A stretch of DNA of 64,000 bases. It comes from Mycolicibacterium sp. (lineage in GTDB: Bacteria > Actinomycetota > Actinomycetes > Mycobacteriales > Mycobacteriaceae). The stretch is from assembly GCA_020637165.1 (NCBI GenBank), contig JACJWN010000007.1, positions 167,611 to 231,610 on the forward strand, read 5' to 3'. The notes under the pieces were generated by a model. That model made no database searches and had not been told where the DNA came from. It saw nothing but the letters and a program-made list of their open reading frames with translations. Each line of letters starts with the position of its first letter. Position 1 is the first letter of the stretch. Shown in pieces: positions 23,159 through 38,420 of this stretch. Position numbers and translations under genes: made by a program.

Positions 23159-23533
23159 TCAGCCGGCGGTGATCCGGTTGCCCGATCCCGCGTCGTTGAC
23201 GTCCGGCTCGCCGTGCCGGTAGGTGACGGTGTTGTTCAGGCCGACGACCGACAACTCCCCGTCCACCCGCTCCAGGGTGATCTTGTTGTCGGCCCCGCCC
23301 ACGCTGACCGTGGCGCAGGCCCCGCTGACCCGCAGGGTGTTGTTCGAGCCGCCCACGTTCAGCGACTTGCCCGCGCCGCAGTCGATGTCGGCGGAGGTGC
23401 CGAAGGACCCGTAGTTGATGGTGTTGGCCACTTCAACCTGCGCGCCGGCACGGTCGTCCTCGGAGCCGCAGCCGGCTACGGCCATGGCCACCAGGAGTGC
23501 GGCGGCCAGCCCGGCCCGGGAATGCGTGGACAT
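23159..23533 (-). CDS. DUF3060-type lipoprotein
   Basis: 124 aa from ATG 23533; the longer frame to 23689 would bury the signal sequence. The N-terminus is a lipoprotein signal with lipobox AVAG-C. The mature part shows short repeated strands of the G-x-(D/N)-N-x-(I/L/V) type (LNVGGSNNTLRVSG, VSVGGADNKITLERV, LSVVGLNNTVTYRHG, GSGNRITAG), the pattern of DUF3060 beta-repeat proteins found on mycobacterial surfaces. Function unknown. It faces echA5 across the palindrome and tandem repeat and is divergent from the TetR gene. Confidence 0.8.
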   Translation of the reverse strand: MSTHSRAGLAAALLVAMAVAGCGSEDDRAGAQVEVANTINYGSFGTSADIDCGAGKSLNVGGSNNTLRVSGACATVSVGGADNKITLERVDGELSVVGLNNTVTYRHGEPDVNDAGSGNRITAG

Positions 23534-23625
23534 CGGGGTCTTTTCTACCTCACCCCGCGCGGCGGCCGTGCCACTAGAGTTCTCTGCCGGACCCTCGACG
23601 GGCCGAACACCCGGAGCCCGCTGCC

Positions 23626-23682
23626 CATGCAAGCCCCATGCAAGCCCCACGCAAGCTCCATGACAAGCCCCACGAAAAACCC
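23626..23682. repeat. degenerate 11-12-bp tandem repeat just upstream of the TetR gene
   Basis: Five units abut the ATG: CATGCAAGCCC, CATGCAAGCCC, CACGCAAGCTC, CATGACAAGCCC and CACGAAAAACCC. The spacing of about one helical turn makes an array of protein-binding sites conceivable, and simple slippage is the alternative. Confidence 0.75.
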
Positions 23683-24291
23683 ATGACACGCGCCCAATCG
23701 CCCAAACCCAAGCTCAGCCGCGAGGCGATCGTCAACGCCGCGTTGACGTTCTTAGACCGCGAGGGCTGGGATGCCCTGACCGTCAACGCGCTGGCCTCCC
23801 AGCTCGGCACCAAGGGCCCGTCGCTCTACAACCACGTCGACAGCCTCGAGGATCTGCGGCGCAGCGTCCGGATGCGGGTGGTCGACGACATTCTGCAGAT
23901 GCTCAGCACGGTGGCCGCCGGGCGCGCCGGCGACGACGCCGTCATGGCGATGGCCAGTGCCTACCGCAGTTACGCTCACCACCACCCGGGGCGCTACTCG
24001 GCGTTCACCCGGATGCCGCTGGGCGGTGACGACCCGGAGTTCACCGCCGCCTCGCATGCCGCCGCGGCGCCGGTGATCGACGTGCTGGCCTCCTACGGCC
24101 TGGACGGCCCGGACGCCTTCTACGCGGCGCTGGAGTTCTGGGCCGCCCTGCACGGGTTCGTGCTGCTGGAGATGACCGGCGTGATGGAGTCCGGGGCCGC
24201 CCAGATGGGCGAGCTGGACGCCGATGCGGTGTTCGCCGATATGGTTCTGCGGCTGGCCACCGGTATGGGTCACCGCCGCGGGCAGTCCTGA
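23683..24291 (+). CDS. TetR-family transcriptional regulator
   Basis: 202 aa from ATG 23683; an earlier in-frame ATG at 23638 would translate the tandem repeat and is less likely. The DNA-binding domain is standard: LSREAIVNAALTFLDREGWD, ALTVNALASQLGTKGPSLYN, HVDSLEDLRR. The C-terminal domain has an AYRSYAHHHPGRYSAFTRMP motif and an EFWAALHGFVLLEMTGVM segment, as in TetR_C_13-type regulators. The ligand is unknown. Its location immediately before rpsL is conserved in M. tuberculosis (Rv0681), but an own promoter for rpsL lies downstream, so it is not clearly part of the str operon. Confidence 0.9.
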   Translation: MTRAQSPKPKLSREAIVNAALTFLDREGWDALTVNALASQLGTKGPSLYNHVDSLEDLRRSVRMRVVDDILQMLSTVAAGRAGDDAVMAMASAYRSYAHHHPGRYSAFTRMPLGGDDPEFTAASHAAAAPVIDVLASYGLDGPDAFYAALEFWAALHGFVLLEMTGVMESGAAQMGELDADAVFADMVLRLATGMGHRRGQS

Positions 24292-24318
24292 CCTGCGCTA
24301 GCGGGCTGGCAAGCGGTT

Positions 24319-24347
24319 TTGGAGGGGATCGCCTCGGCTGGTATTGT
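24319..24347 (+). promoter_or_regulatory. candidate SigA promoter of the str operon
   Basis: TTGGAG, 17-bp spacer, TATTGT predicts a start near 24354 and a leader of about 175 nt before rpsL. Strong match to the consensus, and no other good site in the 238-bp gap. Confidence 0.65.
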
Positions 24348-24529
24348 GGGCGTTTGTGCCTGGCCGACGGGTGCGGACGACGCGCCAGTCGGGCCACTTC
24401 GCATGTCTTGGAGCATCAGGAAATGCAGTGTTTTCCGTGGTGCGCACCGCGTGCGACACGCCCGGCTGCGGGGGTCGCAGCCAGGCAAGAACCGCAGTAC
24501 AAGAGCTGACAGATAGAGAAAGCCGGTAG

Positions 24530-24904
24530 ATGCCAACCATCCAGCAGCTGGTCCGCAAGGGCCGCCGCGACAAGGTCGCCAAGGTGAAGACCGCGGCCCT
24601 CAAGGGCAGCCCGCAGCGCCGTGGCGTCTGCACCCGCGTGTACACCACCACCCCCAAGAAGCCGAACTCGGCGCTGCGCAAGGTCGCGCGCGTCAAGTTG
24701 ACCAGCGCGGTGGAGGTCACCGCCTACATCCCCGGTGAGGGCCACAACCTCCAGGAGCACTCGATGGTCCTGGTGCGCGGCGGTCGTGTGAAGGACCTGC
24801 CCGGTGTGCGCTACAAGATCATCCGCGGATCCCTGGACACCCAGGGCGTCAAGAACCGCAAGCAGGCCCGCAGCCGCTACGGCGCGAAGAAGGAGAAGAG
24901 CTAA
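24530..24904 (+). CDS. rpsL: 30S ribosomal protein S12
   Basis: 124 aa, near-identical to mycobacterial S12. The decoding-centre loop [19 protein letters not shown] carries Lys43, and Lys88 is present in GGRVKDLPG, so both positions linked to streptomycin resistance are wild type. First gene of the str operon rpsL-rpsG-fusA-tuf; its TAA stop overlaps the rpsG start by one base (TAATG). Confidence 0.98.
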   Translation: MPTIQQLVRKGRRDKVAKVKTAALKGSPQRRGVCTRVYTTTPKKPNSALRKVARVKLTSAVEVTAYIPGEGHNLQEHSMVLVRGGRVKDLPGVRYKIIRGSLDTQGVKNRKQARSRYGAKKEKS

Positions 24905-25374
24905 TGCCCCGCAAGGGACCCGCTCCCAAGCGTCCGCTGGTCAACGATCCGGTCTACGGATCCCAGCTGGTGACCCAGCTGGTCAACAAGGTCCTGCTGG
25001 ACGGTAAGAAGTCACTCGCCGAGCGCATCGTCTACGGTGCCCTCGAGCAGGCCCGGGACAAGACCGGCACCGACCCGGTGATCACCCTCAAGCGCGCGCT
25101 GGACAACGTCAAGCCGGCCCTCGAGGTCCGCAGCCGCCGAGTCGGCGGCGCCACCTATCAGGTGCCCGTCGAGGTCCGTCCGGACCGTTCGGTCACCCTG
25201 GCGCTGCGCTGGCTGGTCAGCTTCTCCAAGGCCCGCCGGGAGAAGACGATGGTCGAGCGGCTGGCCAACGAGATCCTCGACGCCAGCAACGGCCTGGGTG
25301 CGGCGGTCAAGCGCCGCGAGGACACCCACAAGATGGCCGAGGCGAACCGGGCGTTCGCGCACTACCGCTGGTGA
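24904..25374 (+). CDS. rpsG: 30S ribosomal protein S7
   Basis: 156 aa starting [19 protein letters not shown]. The rRNA-binding and E-site beta-hairpin region ([17 protein letters not shown]) and the C-terminal [10 protein letters not shown] are intact. S7 initiates assembly of the 30S head and in other bacteria represses its own operon. Translationally coupled to rpsL and followed after 67 nt by fusA. Confidence 0.98.
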   Translation: MPRKGPAPKRPLVNDPVYGSQLVTQLVNKVLLDGKKSLAERIVYGALEQARDKTGTDPVITLKRALDNVKPALEVRSRRVGGATYQVPVEVRPDRSVTLALRWLVSFSKARREKTMVERLANEILDASNGLGAAVKRREDTHKMAEANRAFAHYRW

Positions 25375-25441
25375 CCGCGGGGCTGCAAGCCCCGGCCGCC
25401 TACTGACGACAGCAACACTCGAAAGAATTGGGAAGACTTCT

Positions 25442-27544
<2,103 letters not shown>

Positions 27545-27627
27545 TCCCGCGGCCTTGGCGGCGCAGCACAACTGAATAATTCCAACACTGCTTAAACAAG
27601 CACCAACAAGTCCAGGAGGACACAGAA

Positions 27628-28805
<1,178 letters not shown>

Positions 28806-28818
<13 letters not shown>

Positions 28819-28838
28819 TCCGGGATCATCAAGTGATC
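28806..28838. repeat. 18-bp-period duplication of the tuf 3' end
   Basis: GATCATCAAGTGATC appears twice, at 28806-28820 (containing the tuf stop) and 28824-28838, separated by CGG. The second copy repeats the IIK-stop codons after the real stop. Confidence 0.9.
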
Positions 28839-28854
28839 TGACAACGGCAGTAAG

Positions 28855-28893
28855 GCGGCGCCCGTCCCCAGGACGGGCGCCGCTTCCGTTTTT
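28855..28893 (+). terminator. intrinsic terminator of the str operon
   Basis: Perfect 13-bp stem GCGGCGCCCGTCC / GGACGGGCGCCGC with a 3-nt CCA loop and a TTCCGTTTTT tail. Confidence 0.93.
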
Positions 28894-28921
28894 GCCAGGG
28901 GTTCCGGCCCCCCGGTAGACT
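28892..28921 (+). promoter_or_regulatory. candidate promoter of the Pro-rich membrane protein gene
   Basis: TTGCCA, 18-bp spacer, TAGACT. The -35 hexamer overlaps the end of the T-tract of the tuf terminator, so termination and re-initiation are directly adjacent. Confidence 0.5.
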
Positions 28922-28979
28922 GGGTGTTTCGCGAGGTGAAGGGCCCGCGCCAAGGTGAGTGCACAGGAAAGGGGATCGG

Positions 28980-30122
28980 ATGGACACCGACGTGACCGAT
29001 GCCAGCGAGTCCGGTCCCGAGGAGTCCAGCCCTGAGGCGCCCGCCCCGGTGCCGTGGTGGCGCAGGCCCGCGACGATCATCGCCGGGATCGCCCTCGCCG
29101 CGGTGCTGGCCCTGATCGGCGGTTTGACCTGGGCCTTCTCCGGTGACAAGCGTGAACCGGACACCGCGCTGAAGCCCATCGTCCCCTCCTTCCCGCCGGA
29201 ACCGGCGGAGTCCCCCGAACCTCCGTCCGAGGACGAGCCGGGCTTGGACCTGCTCGGCGGACTCGGCGGCCTCGACGGTTCGTCGATGCCCGACACCGGC
29301 GGCGATCTGTCCGGTGCCGACACCAGCATGTTCTCCTCGTCGGGCGGCTATTCGCTGCCGTCGGGCGGCACCCCCAGCGTGGCGCTGCCGGCCTTCGAGA
29401 TGCCCCCGGCGCCGGCCTTTGAAGCGCCGCCGGCGCAGGATTGGGCCGCGCTGCTGCAGCCCTTCGTCCAGTCGCAGCAGGAGGCGGCGGCCGCCAATCT
29501 CGGCGGAGCCATCGCCGGTCCGGTGGTCGGTGGGGCATGGGGGACCTTCAACAGCGCCGCGATCATCCTCAGTGACCTGATTTTGTTCGCTGCCGCGAGC
29601 CCCGACGGGGGTGCCCTGCTCAACCAGCTGAACGCCGCGCTGCCGGCGGTGGCGCTCCCCGCGGCCGCGGCGGGCCTCGCAGCACCGGACTTCTCCGGGT
29701 TGGCCACGGCCTTCGCCGCGGCGGCCGGCACGCCCCCGATCGGTGTGCCGAACCTTCCGCCGCTGCCCGCGCTGCCGCCCCCGCCCCCCGGCCTGCCCAA
29801 CCCCGAGCAGTTGCTCGGCGGGCTGGCCGCGCTACCGGCGCCGCAACTGCCGCCCCCGCCCATCGGACTGCCCACCCCGGAACAGGTGGCCGCCGGCCTT
29901 TTCGTGCTGCCCGCCATCGGTCTGCCGCAGTTGCCGCCCCCGCCGCCGATCGGTCTGCCGCAGTTGCCGCCCCCGCCGCCGATCGGTCTGCCGCAGTTGC
30001 CGCCCCCGCCGCCGATCGGTCTGCCGGCGCTGCCGCCCCCGCCGCCGATCGGCCTGCCCTCGTTCGGGTTCCCCACGATCGGGCTGCCGAGTATCACCAG
30101 GCTGCTGGGTCTGCCGTTCTGA
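28980..30122 (+). CDS. Pro-rich single-pass membrane protein with tandem IGLPQLPPPPP repeats
   Basis: 380 aa, ATG preceded by AGGAAAGGGG. The short cytoplasmic N-terminus is acidic, then WWRR and one transmembrane helix (about residues 32-54, IIAGIALAAVLALIGGLTWA). The outside part is a Pro/Gly/Ala-rich region with an alpha-helical middle (QSQQEAAAANLGGAIAGPVV) and, near the end, four 11-residue PPPPPIGLPQL-type repeats. No enzyme motif can be found. A structural or peptidoglycan-spanning role in the envelope is an inference only. It lies between tuf and the mycofactocin-type SDR. Confidence 0.75.
   Translation: MDTDVTDASESGPEESSPEAPAPVPWWRRPATIIAGIALAAVLALIGGLTWAFSGDKREPDTALKPIVPSFPPEPAESPEPPSEDEPGLDLLGGLGGLDGSSMPDTGGDLSGADTSMFSSSGGYSLPSGGTPSVALPAFEMPPAPAFEAPPAQDWAALLQPFVQSQQEAAAANLGGAIAGPVVGGAWGTFNSAAIILSDLILFAAASPDGGALLNQLNAALPAVALPAAAAGLAAPDFSGLATAFAAAAGTPPIGVPNLPPLPALPPPPPGLPNPEQLLGGLAALPAPQLPPPPIGLPTPEQVAAGLFVLPAIGLPQLPPPPPIGLPQLPPPPPIGLPQLPPPPPIGLPALPPPPPIGLPSFGFPTIGLPSITRLLGLPF
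29916..30047 (+). repeat. 33-bp tandem repeat, four copies, in the Pro-rich gene
   Basis: ATCGGTCTGCCGCAGTTGCC followed by GCCCCCGCCGCCG is repeated four times; three copies are identical and the fourth changes CAGTTG to GCGCTG. Each unit encodes IGLPQLPPPPP. Confidence 0.93.
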
Positions 30123-30154
30123 CCGTTTCGGGACACCCAGCGGGGTCGGGGCCG

Positions 30155-30388
30155 ATGTTCGTCCGCTATCTCAAAGCCCAGGCGATGGTGCTGCTGTTCG
30201 GCGGTTTGGTCGGGCCGATCTTCCTGGCCGTCTATTTCGCCCTGGGCCCGATGGCCAGACCCGAACTGAACTGGATGTACTGGTTCGGCCTGCCGATCAC
30301 CGCGATCGACGTGCTCGCGGCGCTGGCGTTGGCCAACGCCGCGCCGGAGCCGGAAGATCCCCGCCCGGCGGGTCCGGACCGCCGCTGA
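30155..30388 (+). CDS. small two-helix membrane protein
   Basis: 77 aa. Two hydrophobic segments (about residues 9-31, MVLLFGGLVGPIFLAVYFAL, and 43-63, FGLPITAIDVLAALALA) separated by a short polar loop, with a charged Pro-rich C-terminal tail. No known family recognised. The start is ATG with only a weak purine stretch upstream. It sits 32 nt after the Pro-rich gene and 38 nt before the SDR, in the same direction, so it may be co-transcribed with them. Confidence 0.65.
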   Translation: MFVRYLKAQAMVLLFGGLVGPIFLAVYFALGPMARPELNWMYWFGLPITAIDVLAALALANAAPEPEDPRPAGPDRR

Positions 30389-30396
30389 AACGTTAG

Positions 30397-34004
<3,608 letters not shown>

Positions 34005-34041
34005 AGGGGCCCTTTCGGTCGGCTCTTCCCGCGACGAAGGG

Positions 34042-34923
34042 TCAGCCGGGCAGAACCAGCACCGGCACCGGGCTCACCCGCAGGATCTTGGTGCCGCGCG
34101 AACCGAGGAAAACCCGGGCGACGTCACCGCGTGGCGACGTTCCCAGGGCGAGAATCTCGCCGTCCTCCCACTCCGCGTCGTCGAGGGCCTGGTCCCAGCC
34201 GTTGCCGCTGACCACCTGCAACTGCACGTCCCTGTCTACCACGCCGTCGGTGCGCAGCTTTGTCAGCATCTCGAGGGCCTGCTCCTCCCAGGCGGCCAGA
34301 ATCGAGTCTTCGGCGTGCAGGCCGACCTCCGGGGGGTACATGGTCCTGCCGCGCACGGCGAAGGTGATCACCCGCAGCCGCACTCCCAGCCGGGCGGCCA
34401 GCGCGCCGATCCGGCGAACCACCTCCACCGACTCCTTGGTGCCGGGGAACCCGCAGGTGACGCGGGTCAACCGCCCGCCCGAAGGCTCGCGGTAGCCGCG
34501 CGGAGCGATCGCCACCGGAACCGGTGAGGAGTGCAGCATCCGGTCGGCGGTGGAGCCGACCACCACCTGGCCGAGGCCGCCGTTGGCCGACGACCCGAGC
34601 ACCAGCACCTCGGCGTCGATGTCGGCGACCGCTTCGATCAGCCCACCGGACACCGAGCGGTGGGCGTGGCTGAGATAGGTCACCGGCACCGGGTCCGGCA
34701 GCGCCGCGAAGAACCGCTGCGCCTCCTGGGCGGAGTCGGCCGCCAGCTGCTCGGCCCAGCTGGTGTACTCGGCGTCGACCCGGCTGGGCGACGGACTGGT
34801 CCACGGCCGCGGGACGATGGTCATGACGGTCAGCGAACTGCCCAGGGTGCGGGCCGTCGCGGCGGCCAGGTGCAGGGGGGCGGTGCCGCTCTTTCCCGCC
34901 AGATATCCGACGACGACGGTCAC
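34042..34923 (-). CDS. tandem-domain universal stress protein
   Basis: 293 aa, GTG start overlapping the permease stop by 4 nt (GTGA). Two USP domains: the first with VVVGYLAGKSG and the ATP-binding LVLGSSANGGLGQVVVGSTA pattern (G-x2-G-x9-GS), the second with LALGTSPRGDVARVFLGSRG and ending in SPVPVLVLPG. Such tandem USPs in mycobacteria bind ATP or cAMP and modulate stress physiology. Its tight coupling to a permease and a decarboxylase suggests a regulatory role for that transport-decarboxylation unit. Confidence 0.9.
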   Translation of the reverse strand: MTVVVGYLAGKSGTAPLHLAAATARTLGSSLTVMTIVPRPWTSPSPSRVDAEYTSWAEQLAADSAQEAQRFFAALPDPVPVTYLSHAHRSVSGGLIEAVADIDAEVLVLGSSANGGLGQVVVGSTADRMLHSSPVPVAIAPRGYREPSGGRLTRVTCGFPGTKESVEVVRRIGALAARLGVRLRVITFAVRGRTMYPPEVGLHAEDSILAAWEEQALEMLTKLRTDGVVDRDVQLQVVSGNGWDQALDDAEWEDGEILALGTSPRGDVARVFLGSRGTKILRVSPVPVLVLPG

Positions 34924-36440
34924 TGTTCACCTCCGTTGTTGTGGGCTCCGTTGTTGAGAGCACCGTTGGTGGGGACCCCGTGGTTGGGAGCCCCATGGTT
35001 GAGAGCACTGTTGTTGAGAGCGCTGTGGTTGAGAGCACTGTGGTGGCGGCCCCAGGTGAAGTAGAAGACCAGCACCGCCGCCAGCCAGCCGGCGAAGGCC
35101 ACCCAGGTGTACCAGTGCAGGCTGGCCAGGATGTAGCCGCAGGCCAGGATGGCCAGCGCCGGGGTGACGGGGTAGCCGGGCACCCGGAAGCCCCGCGGCA
35201 GGTCGGGCTCGCGTCGACGCAGGATGATCACCCCCAGCGACACCACGCAGAACGCCACCAGCGTACCGATCGACACCAGATCGGCCAGGTAGTCCAGCGG
35301 CACGAAGCCGGCCAGCAGCCCCACGATGACCGCCACCACGACGGTGTTGTTCACCGGCGTCATGCTGCGCGGGTTGACCCTGGCGAACAGCGGCGGCAGC
35401 AGGCCGTCGCGCCCCATCGCGAACAGGATGCGGGTCTGGCCGTACATGGTCACCAGCGTCACCGAGAAGATCGAGATCACCGCGCCGGCGGCCAGCACCG
35501 TGCCCCAATAGTTGGCGCCGGTGACCTTGTCCAGGATGACGGCCAGCCCGGCCTCCTGCCCGTCGAACTCTTGCCAGTTCTGCGCGCCGAGGGCGGCCAC
35601 CGACACCAGGACGTAGAACGAGGTGACCACCAGCAGTGCGGCGACCAGCGCCCGGGGCATGGTCTTCTGCGGGTTCTTGACCTCGTCGCCGGCGGTGGAG
35701 ACCGCGTCCATGCCGATATAGGAGAAGAAGATGGTTCCGGCGGCCGCTCCGACACCGGCGGCGCCGAAGGGCGCGAAGTCGGCGAACCGGTCGGCGTCGA
35801 AGGCGGTGAAGGAGATCACCGCGAACATGCCGAGTACGCTGAGCTTGATGATCACCATGACGGTGTTGACGGTGGCCGATTCGCTGGCGCCCCGGATCAG
35901 CAGCACCGCGCACAGCATGACCACGACCACCGCGGGCAGGTTGATCCAACCCGGAGTGGCGTCCCACGGCGCGGCCGAGAGCGCCTGCGGCAGTTTGTGC
36001 CCCAGGAAGTTGTCCAGCAGTTTGTTGACGTACTGACTCCAACCCACCGCCGGCGCCGCGGTGGCCACCCCGTACTCCAGCAGCAGACAGGCCGCCACCC
36101 CCATCGCGACCACCTCGCCGAGGGTCGAGTAGGCGTAGGAGTACGTCGAGCCCGACACCGGCACCGCCGAGGCGAGTTCGGCGTAGCACAGCACCGCCAA
36201 TCCGGCCGCCAATCCGCCGATCAGGAACGAGATGATGACGCTCGGGCCCGCCTCGGGCACCGCCTCGGAGAGCACGAAGAAGATGCCGGTGCCCACCGTC
36301 GCGCCCACGCCGAACATGGTCAGCTGGAAGGTGCCGATCGTCCGGTTGAGGTTCGCCGAGGCGCCATGCGCGACCGGGGCGCCGATCACCGGTCGCCGGC
36401 GCAGCATCTGCTCGGTCAGGTTTATCGACGGGGCCGTCAT
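34920..36440 (-). CDS. APC-superfamily amino-acid permease (cationic amino-acid transporter type)
   Basis: 506 aa with about 12 transmembrane segments. The first helix carries the substrate-binding GVGATVGTGIFFVLSEAV motif of the APC superfamily; PVSGSTYSYAYSTLGEVVAM and YIGMDAVSTAGDEVKNPQK are typical of the CAT branch. It probably imports a basic amino acid, or exchanges it for the amine made by the decarboxylase encoded downstream. The C-terminal 40 residues are an unusual run of five-residue units (SALNH, SALNN, GAPNH, GVPTN, GALNN), absent from ordinary permeases. Confidence 0.9.
   Translation of the reverse strand: MTAPSINLTEQMLRRRPVIGAPVAHGASANLNRTIGTFQLTMFGVGATVGTGIFFVLSEAVPEAGPSVIISFLIGGLAAGLAVLCYAELASAVPVSGSTYSYAYSTLGEVVAMGVAACLLLEYGVATAAPAVGWSQYVNKLLDNFLGHKLPQALSAAPWDATPGWINLPAVVVVMLCAVLLIRGASESATVNTVMVIIKLSVLGMFAVISFTAFDADRFADFAPFGAAGVGAAAGTIFFSYIGMDAVSTAGDEVKNPQKTMPRALVAALLVVTSFYVLVSVAALGAQNWQEFDGQEAGLAVILDKVTGANYWGTVLAAGAVISIFSVTLVTMYGQTRILFAMGRDGLLPPLFARVNPRSMTPVNNTVVVAVIVGLLAGFVPLDYLADLVSIGTLVAFCVVSLGVIILRRREPDLPRGFRVPGYPVTPALAILACGYILASLHWYTWVAFAGWLAAVLVFYFTWGRHHSALNHSALNNSALNHGAPNHGVPTNGALNNGAHNNGGEQ
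34932..35045. repeat. 15-bp tandem repeat array at the permease C-terminus
   Basis: About seven units of the type TGGTTGAGAGCACTG (plus strand) lie in frame and encode (S/G)A(L/P)N(H/N). Units nearest 35045 are the most alike and those toward the stop codon have diverged, suggesting growth from one side. Confidence 0.85.
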
Positions 36441-36527
36441 TGGGCTGATTATCCGTTCGTATCCGCCGGCGCGCGCGCGAACCGGTCAAGGCGGTGCGCC
36501 CGGCGCCCGATCGTGTAAGAAAAACGG

Positions 36528-37715
36528 GTGAGCAAAGCCAGTGGGATTGTGATCGTCGGCGGTGGCCTGGCTGGGTCCCGAACCGCTGAGCAGCTACGCA
36601 AGTCCGGATATCGGGAGCCGATCGTCATCGTCGGCGACGAGGCGCACCTGCCCTACGACCGCCCGCCGCTGTCCAAGGAGGTGCTCTCCGACCCGGCCAA
36701 GGGGCTGCCCGACGTGCTGCTGCGGCCGGTGGAGTTCTACGAAGAGAACGACATCGCGGTGGTTCTCGGTGTGGCCGCGGAGTCGCTGGATCCCGCCGCC
36801 CGCACCGTGGCCCTGGCCGACGGGACCGTGCTGGACTATGACGAGGTGGTCATCGCCACCGGCCTGGAGCCCCGTCGGATTCCGTCCTTCCCGGACCTGG
36901 ACGGCATCGCCGTGCTGCGGTCCTACGACGACGCGATGGCCCTGCGCGAACGGGCCGTAGCGGCCGGCCGGGCGGTGGTCGTCGGCGCCGGGTTCATCGG
37001 TTGCGAGGTCGCCGCCAGCCTGCGCTCACTCGGGGTGGCTGTGACGCTCGTCGAGCCGCAGCCGGCCCCGCTGGCGGGGGTGCTCGGTGAGCGGATCGGG
37101 GAGCTGGTCGCCCGGGTGCATCGGGCCGAGGGCGTCGACGTGCGCACCGGGGTCGGGGTCGCGGAGGTCCGCGGCTCCGACGGCCGGGTCTCGGAGGTCC
37201 GACTGAGTGACGACAGCCTGCTGCCGGCCGACCTGGTGGTGGTTGGCATCGGATCGCGTCCGGCCACCGACTGGCTGGTCGGCAGCGGAGTGGCCCTGGA
37301 CAACGGGGTGGTCTGCGACGAGGTGGGCCGCGCCAGCGAGGAGCACGTGTGGGCCCTGGGTGACGTCGCGTCCTGGCGGGATGCCGTCGGACACCAGATC
37401 CGGGTCGAACACTGGAGCAACGTCGGCGACCAGGCCCGGGTGATGGTTCCGGCCATGCTCGGCCAGGAGCCCCCCGCGGTGGTGGCGGTGCCCTATTTCT
37501 GGAGTGATCAGTACGACGTCAAGATCCAGTGCCTCGGCGAGCCGGCCCCCGGTGACGTGGTGCACGTCGTCGAGGACGACGGGCGGCGCTTTCTGGCCTA
37601 TTTCGAACGCGACGGGGTGCTGTCCGGGGTGGTCGGCGGCGGGATGCCGGGCAAGGTGATGAAGACCCGGGCCAAGGTGGCTGCGCGGGCTCCGATCGGC
37701 GAGGTGCTGGGGTAG
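36528..37715 (+). CDS. FAD-dependent NAD(P)H:ferredoxin reductase
   Basis: 395 aa, GTG start. Two dinucleotide-binding folds: IVIVGGGLAGSRTAEQLRKS for FAD and AVVVGAGFIGCEVAASLRSL for NAD(P)H; the second FAD motif is VWALGDVASW. YDRPPLSKEVL near residue 45 and the C-terminal region (YFWSDQYDVKIQCLG) place it with putidaredoxin-reductase-type flavoproteins that feed ferredoxin and P450 systems. Equivalent to Rv0688 upstream of the mycofactocin genes. Divergent from the permease set; 18 nt from the converging mftR stop. Confidence 0.92.
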   Translation: MSKASGIVIVGGGLAGSRTAEQLRKSGYREPIVIVGDEAHLPYDRPPLSKEVLSDPAKGLPDVLLRPVEFYEENDIAVVLGVAAESLDPAARTVALADGTVLDYDEVVIATGLEPRRIPSFPDLDGIAVLRSYDDAMALRERAVAAGRAVVVGAGFIGCEVAASLRSLGVAVTLVEPQPAPLAGVLGERIGELVARVHRAEGVDVRTGVGVAEVRGSDGRVSEVRLSDDSLLPADLVVVGIGSRPATDWLVGSGVALDNGVVCDEVGRASEEHVWALGDVASWRDAVGHQIRVEHWSNVGDQARVMVPAMLGQEPPAVVAVPYFWSDQYDVKIQCLGEPAPGDVVHVVEDDGRRFLAYFERDGVLSGVVGGGMPGKVMKTRAKVAARAPIGEVLG

Positions 37716-37733
37716 GGGTGCTGGGCTAGCCGC

Positions 37734-38330
37734 TCAGCCCAGGCCCCCGGCCATGGTGTCGAACGCCTCGGCCAGCACCTGGGGCAATGGTGCCGACTCG
37801 TCGGCCAGCCAGTGTTCGTAGGCCGCCAGGGCCACCCCGAGCATCTGCCAGGCAACGGTCTGCGGCGCCAGGTCGCCCGATTCGGCCCCGGTGCGCCGGG
37901 CCACGAAACCGGCCACCACGTCGCGCCATCCGGCGTACATCGTCATCGAGTAGGCCTGCAACTCGGGTGTCTGCAGGATCACCCGCATCCGCCGGCGGTG
38001 GTGCGCGACCTCGGCGGCCTCGAAGGTGTTGAAGTCCAGCAGCGCGGCGCGCAGCGCGGCGCGCACCGGGGTCTGCGGGCCGGCGGCCTCCAGCATCCTG
38101 TCGAAGGACGTCAGATGGGCGTCGAAATCGCCCCACGGGATCGCGTTCTTGGAGGGGTAGTAGCGGAACAGCGTGCGCCGGGAGATCCCGGCCGCCACCG
38201 CGATGTCGTCGACGCTGACCGCGCTGAACCCGTTGGTGGCGAACAGCTCCAGGGCCACATCGGCGATATCGGCCTGGGTCGTCGTGGGACGCCGCCCAGC
38301 GCGGGCCGCGCCGCCGCGGTCGGTTTCCAT
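37734..38330 (-). CDS. mftR: mycofactocin-locus TetR regulator MftR
   Basis: 198 aa from ATG 38330; a GTG one codon earlier is also possible. The DNA-binding domain is [54 protein letters not shown]. Divergent from mftA across 90 bp, the conserved arrangement of mycobacterial mft loci. In M. smegmatis, MftR is reported to repress the mft genes and to release DNA on binding long-chain acyl-CoA. A palindrome in the mftA promoter is the obvious candidate operator. Confidence 0.92.
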   Translation of the reverse strand: METDRGGAARAGRRPTTTQADIADVALELFATNGFSAVSVDDIAVAAGISRRTLFRYYPSKNAIPWGDFDAHLTSFDRMLEAAGPQTPVRAALRAALLDFNTFEAAEVAHHRRRMRVILQTPELQAYSMTMYAGWRDVVAGFVARRTGAESGDLAPQTVAWQMLGVALAAYEHWLADESAPLPQVLAEAFDTMAGGLG

Positions 38331-38341
38331 CACCTAACCCC

Positions 38342-38370
38342 TTCATTTTCGGCACCTGATGCCATATTGT
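38342..38370 (+). promoter_or_regulatory. candidate mftA promoter with palindromic operator
   Basis: TTCATT, 17-bp spacer and TATTGT form a plausible promoter starting near 38377. The spacer holds GGCA-CCTGA-TGCC (38351-38363), a palindrome well placed for repression by MftR. Confidence 0.5.
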
Positions 38371-38420
38371 GGCGACCAGCGCGCGAGCGTCGACGAACTG
38401 CACCGAAAGGGGCGCCGGAC

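Noticed and set aside
34941-36518. 525-aa plus-strand frame opposite the permease
   Set aside because: Asp/Gly/His/Arg-rich shadow; the minus strand encodes a standard 12-helix permease.
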